Positions 27,973 to 36,197 of a stretch of 64,000 nt of DNA are shown here, one piece after another. Location: positions 248,001-312,000 of the forward strand of contig NZ_BMTD01000001.1 of NCBI RefSeq assembly GCF_014649495.1, given 5' to 3'. The notes beneath the pieces were generated by a model, which saw only the letters and a list, made by a program, of their open reading frames with translations, did no database searches and had not been told where the DNA came from. The position numbers were made by a program, and so were the translations under genes. The first letter of the stretch is position 1. Every line of letters begins with the position of its first letter. This DNA is from Streptomyces filipinensis. GTDB taxonomy: Bacteria; Actinomycetota; Actinomycetes; Streptomycetales; Streptomycetaceae.

Positions 27973-28008
27973 CTTTCCCTTGACGGAAAGAAACCTCCCG
28001 GATATTGG
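27973..28008 (+). promoter_or_regulatory. Promoter and CTTTCC inverted repeat of the GH3 gene
   Basis: CTTTCC-CTTGAC-GGAAAG (27973-27990) is a perfect inverted repeat whose centre contains TTGACG, a -35 element (27980-27985). TATTGG follows after 17 bp (28003-28008) as a possible -10. A second small palindrome, GGAA-GT-TTCC, lies about 10 bp further on. The repeat overlapping the -35 suggests repression of the gene at 28058. Confidence 0.5.
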
Positions 28009-28057
28009 TGACCTCTCGGAAGTTTCCTTCAGCGGTTCTCCTCTGGAAGGAGCGCAC

Positions 28058-29869
28058 GTGTCCGACACCAGCAGACCGTCCAGACGCGCCGTCCTCGCCG
28101 CCACCGCGGGCCTCACCGCCGCGCTGACCGTACCGACGGCCGCCCGCGCCGCCGCACCCGGCGAGGACCGCCGGCTGCGCACCCTGATCTCCGGGATGAC
28201 GCTGCGGGAGAAGGTCGGCCAGCTCTTCGTGATGCGGGTCTACGGCCACTCCGCCACCGCCCCCGACCAGGCCGACATCGACGCCAACCTCAAGGAGATC
28301 GGCGTCCGCACGGCCGCCGAGCTGATCGCGAAGTACCGCGTCGGCGGGATCATCTACTTCACCTGGGCCCACAACACCCGCGACCCGTACCAGATCGCGG
28401 ACCTGTCCGCCGGCATCCAGCAGGCCTCCCTGGACCAGCCGCGCGGCCTGCCGGTGCTCATCGCCACCGACCAGGAACACGGCGCGGTCTGCCGGGTCGG
28501 CAAGCCCGCGACCCTCTTCCCCGGCGCGATGGCCATCGGTGCCGGCCGCTCCCGCACCGACGCGCGCACCCTCGGCCGGATCTCCGGCGCCGAACTGCGC
28601 GCGATGGGCATCAACCAGGACTACTCCCCGGACGCCGACGTCAACGTCAACCCGGCCAACCCGATCATCGGCGTACGGTCGTTCGGCGCCGACCCGGAGG
28701 CGGTCGCCGCACTGGTGGCGGCCGAGGTGAAGGGCTATCAGGAGTCCCGGGTCGCGGCCACCGCCAAGCACTTCCCGGGCCACGGCGACACCGCTGTCGA
28801 CAGCCACACCGGCTTCCCCGTCATCACGCACAGCCGGGAACTGTGGGAGAAGCTGGACGCCGTGCCGTTCCGGGACGCGATCGCCGCCGGCATCGACTCC
28901 ATCATGACCGCGCACATCCAGTTCCCGGCGCTGGACGACTCCGGCGACCCCGCCACCCTCTCCCCACGGATCCTCAGCGGCATCCTGCGGGGCGAACTCG
29001 GCTACGACGGGGTCGTGATCACCGACTCCCTCGGCATGGAGGGCGTCCGCACCAAGTACGGCGACGACCGGGTGCCGGTGCTCGCGCTGAAGGCCGGCGT
29101 CGACCAGCTGCTCAACCCGCCGTCCCTCGACGTGGCCTGGAACGCCGTACTGCAGGCCGTCCAGGACGGCGAGCTCACCGAGTCCCGCCTGGATGAATCG
29201 ATCCTGCGCATCCTGCGCCTGAAGGCCCGGCTCGGCCTGCTCCACGATCCGCACACCGACCGGACCCGCATCGAGCACACGGTGGGCACCAAGGCGCACC
29301 TGGCCACCGCCGACAAGATCGCCGAGCGGACCACCACCCTGCTGGTCAACGAGGACCGCACCCTGCCCCTCGACAGCCGCACCGCGCCCCGTCTCCTGGT
29401 CGTCGGCGCGGACCCGGACTCCCCCTCCGGCACCACCGGGCCGCCCACCGGCGTGCTGGCGGCCGCCCTCACCGAACTGGGTTTCACCGCCACGGCCCTG
29501 TCCACCGGCACCTCCCCTTCCGCCGCGACCATCGCCAAGGCGGTCACGGCCGCGCAGGACGCGGACGGGGTGATCGTGGCGACGTACAACGTGGTGCCGG
29601 GCAGTGCCCAGCAGACGCTGGTGGAACACCTGCTGACCGTCGGCAGCCCGCTGGTGGCCCTCGCCGTCCGCAACCCCTACGACGTGGCCCAGCTCCCCGC
29701 CGTGAAGGCCTGCCTGGCGTCCTACGGCTGGACGGACGTCGAAGTGCGGGCCGCCGCGCGGGTGATCGCCGGACGCGTGGCGCCGCGCGGCAGGCTGCCG
29801 GTGCCGGTGCAGCGGGCCGACGACCCCACGCAGGTGCTGTACCCGATCGGGCACGGGCTGACGTACTAG
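28058..29869 (+). CDS. Tat-exported glycoside hydrolase family 3 (beta-N-acetylhexosaminidase-like)
   Basis: A 603-aa enzyme. The GTG start at 28058 has GGAAGGAG five bases upstream. The N-terminus SRRAVLAATAGLTAAL carries a twin-arginine signal, so a folded enzyme is exported. The catalytic domain has the NagZ-type motif KHFPGHGDT (histidine-containing acid/base loop, about residue 239) and the nucleophile segment ITDSLGMEG (about residue 323). A C-terminal GH3 domain follows (about residues 430-603). It probably removes N-acetylglucosamine from chitin or peptidoglycan fragments outside the cell. A palindrome overlaps its promoter region; no DasR-like box is evident. Confidence 0.9.
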   Translation: MSDTSRPSRRAVLAATAGLTAALTVPTAARAAAPGEDRRLRTLISGMTLREKVGQLFVMRVYGHSATAPDQADIDANLKEIGVRTAAELIAKYRVGGIIYFTWAHNTRDPYQIADLSAGIQQASLDQPRGLPVLIATDQEHGAVCRVGKPATLFPGAMAIGAGRSRTDARTLGRISGAELRAMGINQDYSPDADVNVNPANPIIGVRSFGADPEAVAALVAAEVKGYQESRVAATAKHFPGHGDTAVDSHTGFPVITHSRELWEKLDAVPFRDAIAAGIDSIMTAHIQFPALDDSGDPATLSPRILSGILRGELGYDGVVITDSLGMEGVRTKYGDDRVPVLALKAGVDQLLNPPSLDVAWNAVLQAVQDGELTESRLDESILRILRLKARLGLLHDPHTDRTRIEHTVGTKAHLATADKIAERTTTLLVNEDRTLPLDSRTAPRLLVVGADPDSPSGTTGPPTGVLAAALTELGFTATALSTGTSPSAATIAKAVTAAQDADGVIVATYNVVPGSAQQTLVEHLLTVGSPLVALAVRNPYDVAQLPAVKACLASYGWTDVEVRAAARVIAGRVAPRGRLPVPVQRADDPTQVLYPIGHGLTY

Positions 29870-29928
29870 CCGTACGCCACACACCGGGCGCAATACCCCC
29901 CATGGGCGGAAACCCTCCCGAATGTCTG

Positions 29929-29955
29929 GCGTGGCCGCGCCGCCAAGGGCCACGC
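29929..29955. terminator. Hairpin after the GH3 gene
   Basis: GCGTGGCC (29929-29936) pairs with GGCCACGC (29948-29955) around an 11-base loop, 60 bp beyond the GH3 stop and 27 bp before the next start. It is a possible terminator or a leader structure of the lipoprotein gene. Confidence 0.4.
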
Positions 29956-29981
29956 TGGACCGGGGCGTCAGGGGGGTTGCC

Positions 29982-30590
29982 ATGCGTGGGAAGGGTGCCG
30001 CAGGACCCGCGTGCCTGCTGCTGGCCGCCCTGCTGACCGGCTGCCGGGGCCCGGCGGGCACCCCCGTCGGCGACGCCCGCCCCACCCCGGCCACGACCAG
30101 CGGCTACGGCGCCGAGTTCCTCGCGGTCGGCGAGTGCAGCTCCTTCGGCACGACCAGCTTCACCGAGGTGCCCTGCACGAGCGAGCGGGCGGCGGCCAGG
30201 GTCGTCGCCCGCTACGACGGCGTGGCCGCCGACGGCCCCTCGTGCCCGGCGACGACCGACTTCGTCCTGCACATCAGCGCCCAGGCCGCGACCGGCGACG
30301 AGGACGGAGACGGCGCCATCGCCCAGGGGTACGCCTGCATGCGCGACCTGGAACCCCCGCATCCGGGCGACCCCGGCGGCGGGGGCGGCCCGCGCACGAT
30401 CCCCGGCGACTGCGTGTACGCCTCCGGTGCGGGCCAGGTCCGCGAGACGCCCTGCGACGGCTCGGGCGGACACCGGCCCCAGTACCGGATCACCGAGGCG
30501 ACCGCGGAGCGGGACGACTGCCCGGTCTCGACGGTGCTCTACGTCGAGCTGGGCGGGAGCAGGCCGGTGGGCTGCGCCCGGCGGGTGTGA
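29982..30590 (+). CDS. Putative lipoprotein
   Basis: A 202-aa protein starting at ATG 29982, with a GGGGGG ribosome site close upstream. The N-terminus has a lipoprotein signal ending in the lipobox LLTGC (cysteine near residue 20). The mature part contains two similar Cys-pair units (VGECSSFGTTSFTEVPC and GDCVYASGAGQVRETPC), suggesting an internal duplication with disulfides, separated by a Pro/Gly linker. No named family is recognised. It converges with the peptidase gene. Confidence 0.72.
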   Translation: MRGKGAAGPACLLLAALLTGCRGPAGTPVGDARPTPATTSGYGAEFLAVGECSSFGTTSFTEVPCTSERAAARVVARYDGVAADGPSCPATTDFVLHISAQAATGDEDGDGAIAQGYACMRDLEPPHPGDPGGGGGPRTIPGDCVYASGAGQVRETPCDGSGGHRPQYRITEATAERDDCPVSTVLYVELGGSRPVGCARRV

Positions 30591-30598
30591 ACGGCTCG

Positions 30599-30649
30599 GG
30601 GCCGCGCCGGCGGAACCCGGCGGCGCCGAACGCGCCGTCGCCGCGGCCC
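30599..30649. terminator. Possible hairpin between convergent genes
   Basis: GGGCCGCG (30599-30606) and CGCGGCCC (30642-30649) can pair across a long G+C-rich loop, between the lipoprotein stop (30590) and the peptidase stop (30657). It is weak evidence for a bidirectional terminator. Confidence 0.35.
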
Positions 30650-30656
30650 GCCCCTC

Positions 30657-32075
30657 CTACGGTCGCAGCGCGGGCTCGCGCTCGGGATCCCGGCCGTCCA
30701 GCTGGGCGTCGTACGCGGCCAACGGCTTCGCCCGGGCGGCGTCGGCCGGGGAGACGCCGGCCCACCGCAGGATGCGCTCGGTGGCGAGGGACTTCTGGTC
30801 CGGCACCAGGCCCGCCACATTCGCGCCGTGGTTCATGCCGGGCGCCGCGAAGACGTAGGAGTCCCGCGCACCCGAGCCGAGCCGGAACCGCTCCGCACCC
30901 CAGGGGTCGTTCTGGCCGTACACGAAGAGCATGTGCGCGGCGTGGTGGCGCACCCACGTGTCCACGTCCCGCATCGCGTGCGGCTGGAACCGCATCGGGA
31001 CGGAGCGGGGCACGAAGGCGCGCGGCGGCTGGTAGCCGTAGCGGATCAGCTTCCGCTCGATGTACGGGAAGTGGATGGTCGGCGAGCCGAGCTGGGTGCC
31101 CGCCTGGTAGTAGTACGGCGTGAACTGCGCGAGGCCCTGGTCGGTGTAGGCGGAGAAACCGGAGATGGTGTCGACCGACTTCCAGATCTCCTCGTCGCTC
31201 GCCGTGGCCGCGTCCGCCGGGACCGTGTCGCAGTCCTCCAGCAGGCTGTACTGCCAGAAGCCCCACACATAGTCGAGGACGACCGCCTCGTAGGCCTTGT
31301 CCAGCCCGCCGACGGTGTCGAAGGTGTACCCCTTGTCGGCGGCGTACCGCGCGTACCGCTTCTCCAGCGCACCCCGGCGCACCAGCGCCTCGCGCTGCAC
31401 GGCGTTCAGCCGGTCCCGGCACGCCTTGGTGCCCACGGCGGTGAAGAAGCGGTCGTAGGCCGAGTCCTCGTTGTCGACGACGTCGTTCGGGGCGACGTAG
31501 GCGACGACCCCGTCCATGTCACGCGGGTAGAAACGCTCGTAGTACGTCGCCGTCATCCCGCCCTTGGAGGCGCCGGTGGCGAGCCAGCGGCCGCCGTAGA
31601 CCGGCTTCAGCGCCTCGAACACGCGGTGCTGGTCGCTGGCCGCCTGCCAGATGTCGAGCTTGGACCAGTCGGCCGGGTCGGGGCGGGACGGGGTGAAGAA
31701 GCGGTACTCCAGGGAGACCTGGTTGCCGTCCACGATCTGCGTGGGCTCGCGGCGCGAGGGGGCCGTGGAGACGTTGTAGCCGCTGGTGTAGAAGACCGTC
31801 GGGCGGCTGGTGTCCTTGTGCAGGACGGTGATCCGCTGCTGGAAGGTGCCGCGGTCCGGGTGGCGGTGGTCGACCGGCTGGGTGTAGTTCAGGACGAAGT
31901 AGCGGTAGCCGGGGTACGGCTTCTCCTCGATCAGGCTCATGCCCGGTATGGACAGCAGCCGGTCCTTGATGTCGGCGGGCCCGGACCGTGCGGCGGTGGC
32001 CGCGCCGGCCGCCGTGCCGCTCAGCGTTCCCAGGAACACCGCGAGCGCCAGCAGCCATCTGAGCACCTTGCGCAT
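30657..32075 (-). CDS. Secreted tripeptidyl aminopeptidase (PS-10 / S37-S28 type)
   Basis: A 472-aa secreted serine peptidase of the Streptomyces tripeptidyl/tetrapeptidyl aminopeptidase family. It begins with a signal peptide (MRKVLRWLLALAVFLGTLSG) at ATG 32075, preceded by GGGGAG. The conserved YFVLNYTQPVDH, the nucleophile elbow TGASKGGM (Ser near residue 170) and the late GMNHGANV histidine segment fit an alpha/beta-hydrolase triad. These enzymes release tripeptides from peptide N-termini outside the cell, for nutrition or for trimming secreted proteins. CTGGTG-N3-CACCAG (32136-32150) upstream could be an operator. Confidence 0.88.
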   Translation of the reverse strand: MRKVLRWLLALAVFLGTLSGTAAGAATAARSGPADIKDRLLSIPGMSLIEEKPYPGYRYFVLNYTQPVDHRHPDRGTFQQRITVLHKDTSRPTVFYTSGYNVSTAPSRREPTQIVDGNQVSLEYRFFTPSRPDPADWSKLDIWQAASDQHRVFEALKPVYGGRWLATGASKGGMTATYYERFYPRDMDGVVAYVAPNDVVDNEDSAYDRFFTAVGTKACRDRLNAVQREALVRRGALEKRYARYAADKGYTFDTVGGLDKAYEAVVLDYVWGFWQYSLLEDCDTVPADAATASDEEIWKSVDTISGFSAYTDQGLAQFTPYYYQAGTQLGSPTIHFPYIERKLIRYGYQPPRAFVPRSVPMRFQPHAMRDVDTWVRHHAAHMLFVYGQNDPWGAERFRLGSGARDSYVFAAPGMNHGANVAGLVPDQKSLATERILRWAGVSPADAARAKPLAAYDAQLDGRDPEREPALRP

Positions 32076-32135
32076 GCGCACTCTCCCCTGTGTGACTGTT
32101 GTGAGACACATGTGCGCCGGAAGCTATCGGAGCAA

Positions 32136-32150
32136 CTGGTGCCGCACCAG
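32136..32150. promoter_or_regulatory. Inverted repeat CTGGTG-CCG-CACCAG upstream of the peptidase
   Basis: A perfect 6-bp inverted repeat with a 3-base centre lies 61 bp upstream of the peptidase start, inside the 178-bp gap to the MFS gene. It is a candidate operator only. Confidence 0.3.
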
Positions 32151-32253
32151 AGGGATTTGAGCGCACACGGGTGGGCGCCGGCGTTCGCGGGGCGCTCGGC
32201 GCGAGCTCACCGGGACGCCGTCGTCCCGCCGGGCGCCGCGGCGCTTCGGGGGC

Positions 32254-33483
32254 TCAGTCCGCCGGCACCGCGGCGCCGTCCCGCAGCTCGGGTGTCGTCG
32301 CGGCGACCGCCGCCACCGCCAGCAGGCACAGCAGACCGCCGGAGATCAGGGAGGTCGCCCCGGTGGTCCAGCCCGCGACCAGGCCGGCGCGCACGTTGCC
32401 GAGGCTGGGACCCGCCTGGCCGACGATCTGCTCGGCCGCCGTGACCCGGCCGAGCAGCGCGTCCGGGGTGCGCGTCTGCACGATCGTGGACCGGGAGACG
32501 ACCGAGGTGGCGTCCCCGGCGCCCGCGACGACGAGCAGGGCGAGACCGGCCCACGGGTTGCTCGTCAGCCCGAACAGGGCCAGCGCGGCACCCCAGACGG
32601 CCGCCGCGCCCAGCATGACCGGACCCGGCCGGCCGAACCGGGTCACGGCGCCCGACAACGCCGTCGCCGCGATGCCGCCCACCGCCAGAGCCGACAGGAA
32701 CAGACCGAGGGTGCGCGGGTCGTTGCCGAACCGTTCGGCGTTGACCAGCGGGAACAGGCTGACCGGGAAGGACAGTACGGTCGCGGCGAGGTCGGTGATC
32801 AGCGCGCCGCGCACCACCCGGTGGCCGGCCAGGAACCGCAGCCCGTCCAGCACCCCGTGCAGGCCCGCCCGCGACGGCTCGCCCTGCGGCGGAAGCGCGG
32901 GCAGCCCGAAGGCCCCGTGGAAGGCGAGGCCGAAGCTGAGGGCGTCCAGCAGATAGCAGGTGCCGATGCCCAGCCGGCCCAGCAGCACGCCGGCCAGCGC
33001 GGGGCCGAGGAGCATCATCGACTGGCCGGTGATCTGGTTGAGGGCCAGACCGGCGGCCACCTGGTCCCTGGGCAGCAGCCGCGGCACGAAGACCCCGGCC
33101 GCCGGGGCGCCGAGCGCGCCGAACGCCGCCTGCACGGCGACCAGCACGAGTACGGCCGGCACCGGGACGTGCCCGGTGAACCCCTGCACGGCCAGCAGCA
33201 GGGAACAGGCCGCCTGCCCCACGGTCGCCGCCAGATAGACGCGCCGCCGGTCCGCCCGGTCCACCCAGGCCCCCGCGAACAGGCCGAACACCACCAGCGG
33301 CAGCGCCTGCGCGAGCCCGACCGCGCCGGTCCACGCCGTGCTGCGGGTGACGTCCCACACCTGGAACATGACCGTCACCATGGTCATGAACCCGCCCAGA
33401 GTGGACACGGTCCGCCCGATCAGCAGCCGCCGGAAGGCGGGCGAGGTGCGGAGCGGACGTGTGTCGATGAGCGGCTGGATCAC
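32254..33483 (-). CDS. MFS transporter (EntS/MFS_3 type exporter)
   Basis: A 409-aa major facilitator with 12 predicted helices. The GAWVDRADRRRVYL loop between helices 2 and 3 is the family's signature A. The overall pattern (FRRLLIGRTVSTLGGF near the start, VPRLLPRDQVAAGLALNQIT) resembles the enterobactin-exporter/MFS_3 branch. The GTG start at 33483 has no purine-rich site upstream, so it may be translated from a leaderless message. It is upstream of and codirectional with the peptidase. Substrate unknown; drug or siderophore export is typical of the family. Confidence 0.87.
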   Translation of the reverse strand: MIQPLIDTRPLRTSPAFRRLLIGRTVSTLGGFMTMVTVMFQVWDVTRSTAWTGAVGLAQALPLVVFGLFAGAWVDRADRRRVYLAATVGQAACSLLLAVQGFTGHVPVPAVLVLVAVQAAFGALGAPAAGVFVPRLLPRDQVAAGLALNQITGQSMMLLGPALAGVLLGRLGIGTCYLLDALSFGLAFHGAFGLPALPPQGEPSRAGLHGVLDGLRFLAGHRVVRGALITDLAATVLSFPVSLFPLVNAERFGNDPRTLGLFLSALAVGGIAATALSGAVTRFGRPGPVMLGAAAVWGAALALFGLTSNPWAGLALLVVAGAGDATSVVSRSTIVQTRTPDALLGRVTAAEQIVGQAGPSLGNVRAGLVAGWTTGATSLISGGLLCLLAVAAVAATTPELRDGAAVPAD

Positions 33484-33621
33484 CGGGGGAGGCTAACCAG
33501 GCGCCCCCACCCCGGCCACCGAATTAACCGGGGGCCGGGGCGACGCCGGCCAGGGGCGTGGGGAACCGCGACGGATCCGCACCCGGCGACGGCCCCGCGG
33601 CACCGAGTTCGTGGCCGGCCC

Positions 33622-34422
33622 TCAGGCGGCCTCGCCCAGCAGGCGCAACAAGTGCTCCCGCCCCGCACCCAGCAATCCCGGAAGCGGCGCGGCCGACTCG
33701 TACCACCGCTTCTCGTACTCCCAGCACAGCCAGCCGTCCCAGCCGTGCCGCAGGAGCACATCCACGCACTCGGTGAGCGGCAGCACCCCCGCGCCCAGCG
33801 GCAGCGGCACCGTGTCGTCGGCCGACGCGATGTCCTTGACCTGCACATACCCCAGGTGCGGAGCGAGCGCGGCGTAGGTGTCGGAGGGCTGCTCGCCGCC
33901 CAGCCAGGTGTGCATCACGTCCCACAGCGCGCCGACCTGCCGGTGTCCGACCGGGCCGAGGATCCGGATCGCGGCGGCGCCGGTGCGGTGCGAGTCGTGC
34001 GTCTCCAGCAGGATCCGCACCCCGAGCGCGGCGGCGTCCTCGGCGGCGGTGCCGAGCCGCCGGGCGGCGAGCGCGTCGGACTCCTCGCGGGGGCGGTCGG
34101 GGTCGGCGCCGGGGAAGACCCGGACGAAGGGTGCGCCCAGGTCGTGGGCGAGGTGGAGGAGGTCCCGGAGCTCCGCCAGTACGGGCGCGTCGTCGCCCGG
34201 CGCGGCCACGCGCGTGTACCCGGCGAGGCCCAGCACCTCGACCCCGGCCGTCTTGAACAGGGCGGCCGTGTCGGCGCGTTCGGCGGGGGAGAGGCCGGGG
34301 TGCACCGGCTCCTCCGGATGGGCGCGCAGTTCGACGCCGTGGTAGCCGTGCGCGGTCGCGAGCGCGAGGACCTCCGGGACGGGCAGGCCGGGGACACCGA
34401 GAGTGGAGAACGCCAGCTTCAT
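33622..34422 (-). CDS. Sugar phosphate isomerase/epimerase-like TIM-barrel protein
   Basis: A 266-aa protein of the AP-endonuclease-2 / xylose-isomerase-like TIM-barrel family. ATG 34422 begins MKLAFSTLGVPGLP. Metal-ligand-type segments are visible: VELRAHPEEPVHP, ILLETHDSH, LWDVMHTWLGGE, and a final CWEYEKRWYE. It probably isomerises or epimerises a sugar or cyclitol. It is downstream of the MarR-GNAT gene in the same direction (17 bp apart) and is unrelated in position to the second isomerase at 41352. Substrate not deducible. Confidence 0.83.
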   Translation of the reverse strand: MKLAFSTLGVPGLPVPEVLALATAHGYHGVELRAHPEEPVHPGLSPAERADTAALFKTAGVEVLGLAGYTRVAAPGDDAPVLAELRDLLHLAHDLGAPFVRVFPGADPDRPREESDALAARRLGTAAEDAAALGVRILLETHDSHRTGAAAIRILGPVGHRQVGALWDVMHTWLGGEQPSDTYAALAPHLGYVQVKDIASADDTVPLPLGAGVLPLTECVDVLLRHGWDGWLCWEYEKRWYESAAPLPGLLGAGREHLLRLLGEAA

Positions 34423-34439
34423 GGGGCGGACCCTACTCG

Positions 34440-35369
34440 TCACACGCCCGATCCGTGCAGATCCAGCCGCCAGTCCTGGCCGATCAGATCCTTGCCGAAG
34501 GAGCGGTGCGGCCGCTCGGCGGCGAGGACGAAGCCGTGCCGCTGGTAGATGCGGCGGGCGCCGCTCAGCACGTCGTTGGTCCACAGCACCAGCTCGCGGT
34601 AGCCCACCCCGCGCGCGAAGTCGATCACCGCCCGCACCAGCCGGTCGCCGATGCCGCCCCCGCGTGCCGCGGGTTCCACGAGCAGCAGCCGCAGCCGCGC
34701 GGTACCGGGCGCGTCGTCCCGTACGCACATCACGCACCCCACCGGCCGCCCGCCCGCCTCGGCGATCCACACCCGCTCCAGGTGCGGGTCGTGGTCCTGC
34801 GCGAAGTCGGCGACGATCCGGGCGACCAGTCCCTCGTAGTCGGCGTTCCAGCCGTACTCGGCCGCGTACAGCGCGGCGTTGCGCTGCACCATCCAGCCCA
34901 GGTCGCCGGGGAGCGGCTCGCGCAGCACCACCGCGCCGGACCGGGCGCGCTCCTCGCCGAGGAGGTCCCGGATGGTCCGCATGGCCTCCGCCAGCCGGGG
35001 CCGGTCGGCCGGGGCCACGGTGTCGAGCAGGGCCCCGACCGTCTCCCGGGCCCGCTCGTCCAGCACCGCGGCGGCCTCCCGGCCCGGCACGGTGAGCCGG
35101 ACCCGCCGCCGGCGTGGATCGCTGTCGGAGGGGCCGCGCTCGATCAGCCCGGCATCCTCGAACCGGTTGAGGATCCGGCTCAGATAGCCCGCGTCCAGGC
35201 CGAGCAGGGTGCGCAGGTCGGCCGCGTCCAGGTGCGGGACCTGGGCGAGTTCGTACAGCACACGGGACTCGGTGAGGGTGTACGGGGCGTAGCGGTGGCG
35301 GCCGTGGTCGAGGGCGCCGATGACGCCGGTGTAGAAGCGGTTGAAGGCGCGGACGTCCTGGACAGTCAT
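34440..35369 (-). CDS. MarR regulator fused to a GNAT acetyltransferase
   Basis: A 309-aa two-domain protein. Residues 1-145 are a MarR winged helix (FNRFYTGVIGAL, RTLLGLDAGYLSRILNRFED, DPRRRRVRLT). Residues 150-309 are a GNAT acetyltransferase domain with the acetyl-CoA loop AARGGGIGDRLVRAVI and IYQRHGFVLAAE. MarR-GNAT fusions are widespread in actinobacteria, and the acetylation target is unknown. A perfect TGACT-C-AGTCA palindrome 18-28 bp before the ATG points to autoregulation. The isomerase gene immediately downstream may be a target or partner. Confidence 0.9.
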   Translation of the reverse strand: MTVQDVRAFNRFYTGVIGALDHGRHRYAPYTLTESRVLYELAQVPHLDAADLRTLLGLDAGYLSRILNRFEDAGLIERGPSDSDPRRRRVRLTVPGREAAAVLDERARETVGALLDTVAPADRPRLAEAMRTIRDLLGEERARSGAVVLREPLPGDLGWMVQRNAALYAAEYGWNADYEGLVARIVADFAQDHDPHLERVWIAEAGGRPVGCVMCVRDDAPGTARLRLLLVEPAARGGGIGDRLVRAVIDFARGVGYRELVLWTNDVLSGARRIYQRHGFVLAAERPHRSFGKDLIGQDWRLDLHGSGV

Positions 35370-35386
35370 GATCGCCCCCGGATGTT

Positions 35387-35397
35387 TGACTCAGTCA
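35387..35397. promoter_or_regulatory. MarR-type palindrome TGACT-C-AGTCA
   Basis: A perfect inverted repeat, TGACT and AGTCA around a single C, lies 18-28 bp upstream of the MarR-GNAT start, with flanking TT and GA that partly extend it. This spacing is typical of an autoregulatory MarR operator. Confidence 0.6.
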
Positions 35398-35539
35398 GAG
35401 ATATCGTCGCTCCGAGCGTAGACCCGGGGTGCGTCCTCGTCCACAGCTGGGAACCCGTTGCGGAGGCGGGGGGAAACCACTGGTCCGGGCGGGGAGTTGG
35501 GCCTGTACCCCACACATTCCGCCTGCGCTGTCACTCCTT

Positions 35540-35625
35540 TTGACTTCGTCGCGTTTGCGTCGTAATTTAAGAACAAACGTCACAGATATCCGTTCTGTAC
35601 CGGACGTGACGACCCGCCGCCGGAA
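35540..35625 (+). promoter_or_regulatory. Vegetative promoter and structured 5' leader of the glycine-rich protein gene
   Basis: TTGACT (35540-35545), 17 bp, TAATTT (35563-35568) is one of the best HrdB-type promoters in the window. The predicted start leaves a leader of about 165 bases. The leader begins with nested inverted repeats (CGTCAC...GTGACG and ACAGA...TCTGT within about 35577-35612). The local A+T content is unusually high for this DNA. Confidence 0.6.
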
Positions 35626-35738
35626 CGTATCGCGGGCGGCGAGGAGGGCGCGCGGAGCTACGCGCAGGCTCCGGAGCGCAGACTGACGGCCCGTCGAGGC
35701 CGTCGAAATCATCCACACCCTCGGAGAGGGGACTCATC

Positions 35739-36053
35739 ATGCGCGCGCACACCACCCGCATCAAGAGAGTGGCCATCGCGGTCTGCTCGGCGCCGATCCT
35801 CGCCATCGCCGCCGGTGCAGGAGCCGTCAGCGCAGCCACCACCGCTGCGGCCCCCGACCACGTCGTCGCCTATGACAACGGCGGAGGCGGAGGCGGCCAC
35901 GGCGGCGGAGGCGGCTACGGCGGCGGAGGCGACCACGGCGGCGGAGGCGACCACGGGGGCGGAGGCGACTACGGCGGCGGAGGCGACCACGGCGATCACG
36001 GAGGAGGAGACCACGGTGGCTGGGGCTGGGGTGATGACGACGACGACTACTGA
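35739..36053 (+). CDS. Small secreted glycine-rich low-complexity protein
   Basis: A 104-aa protein with a signal peptide (MRAHTTRIKRVAIAVCSAPI, core to about residue 32). The mature part is almost entirely GGGGDHG/GGGGYG repeats, ending WGWGDDDDDY. The DNA of the repeat region shows repeating GGCGGAGGCGACCACG units, so length may vary by slippage. The His/Asp alternation could bind metal ions and the Gly matrix resembles structural wall proteins, but no function is known. It has its own strong promoter and terminator. Confidence 0.7.
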   Translation: MRAHTTRIKRVAIAVCSAPILAIAAGAGAVSAATTAAAPDHVVAYDNGGGGGGHGGGGGYGGGGDHGGGGDHGGGGDYGGGGDHGDHGGGDHGGWGWGDDDDDY

Positions 36054-36091
36054 GTCGACCGTCGTGATTGCCGCCCACTGACAGCGACAGC

Positions 36092-36127
36092 GGATCCGGG
36101 TGCCCGACCCATGGGGCGCCCGGATCC
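36092..36127. terminator. Strong hairpin terminator after the glycine-rich gene
   Basis: GGATCCGGGTGCCC (36092-36105) pairs with GGGCGCCCGGATCC (36114-36127) around an 8-base loop, with a single T-G wobble in a 14-bp stem. It lies 39 bp past the stop codon. Confidence 0.8.
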
Positions 36128-36197
36128 ATGTGACGACATCCGCGGTGTGGCGACGCAGGGGCCCTGGGCCCCGTGGCCGTGAAGGCGGTGGGACCTG

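Noticed and set aside
27560-28057. Longer N-terminus for the GH3 enzyme (open frame from 27569)
   Set aside because: The extension would place the twin-arginine signal internally and crosses a promoter-like element; GTG 28058 has a good ribosome site.
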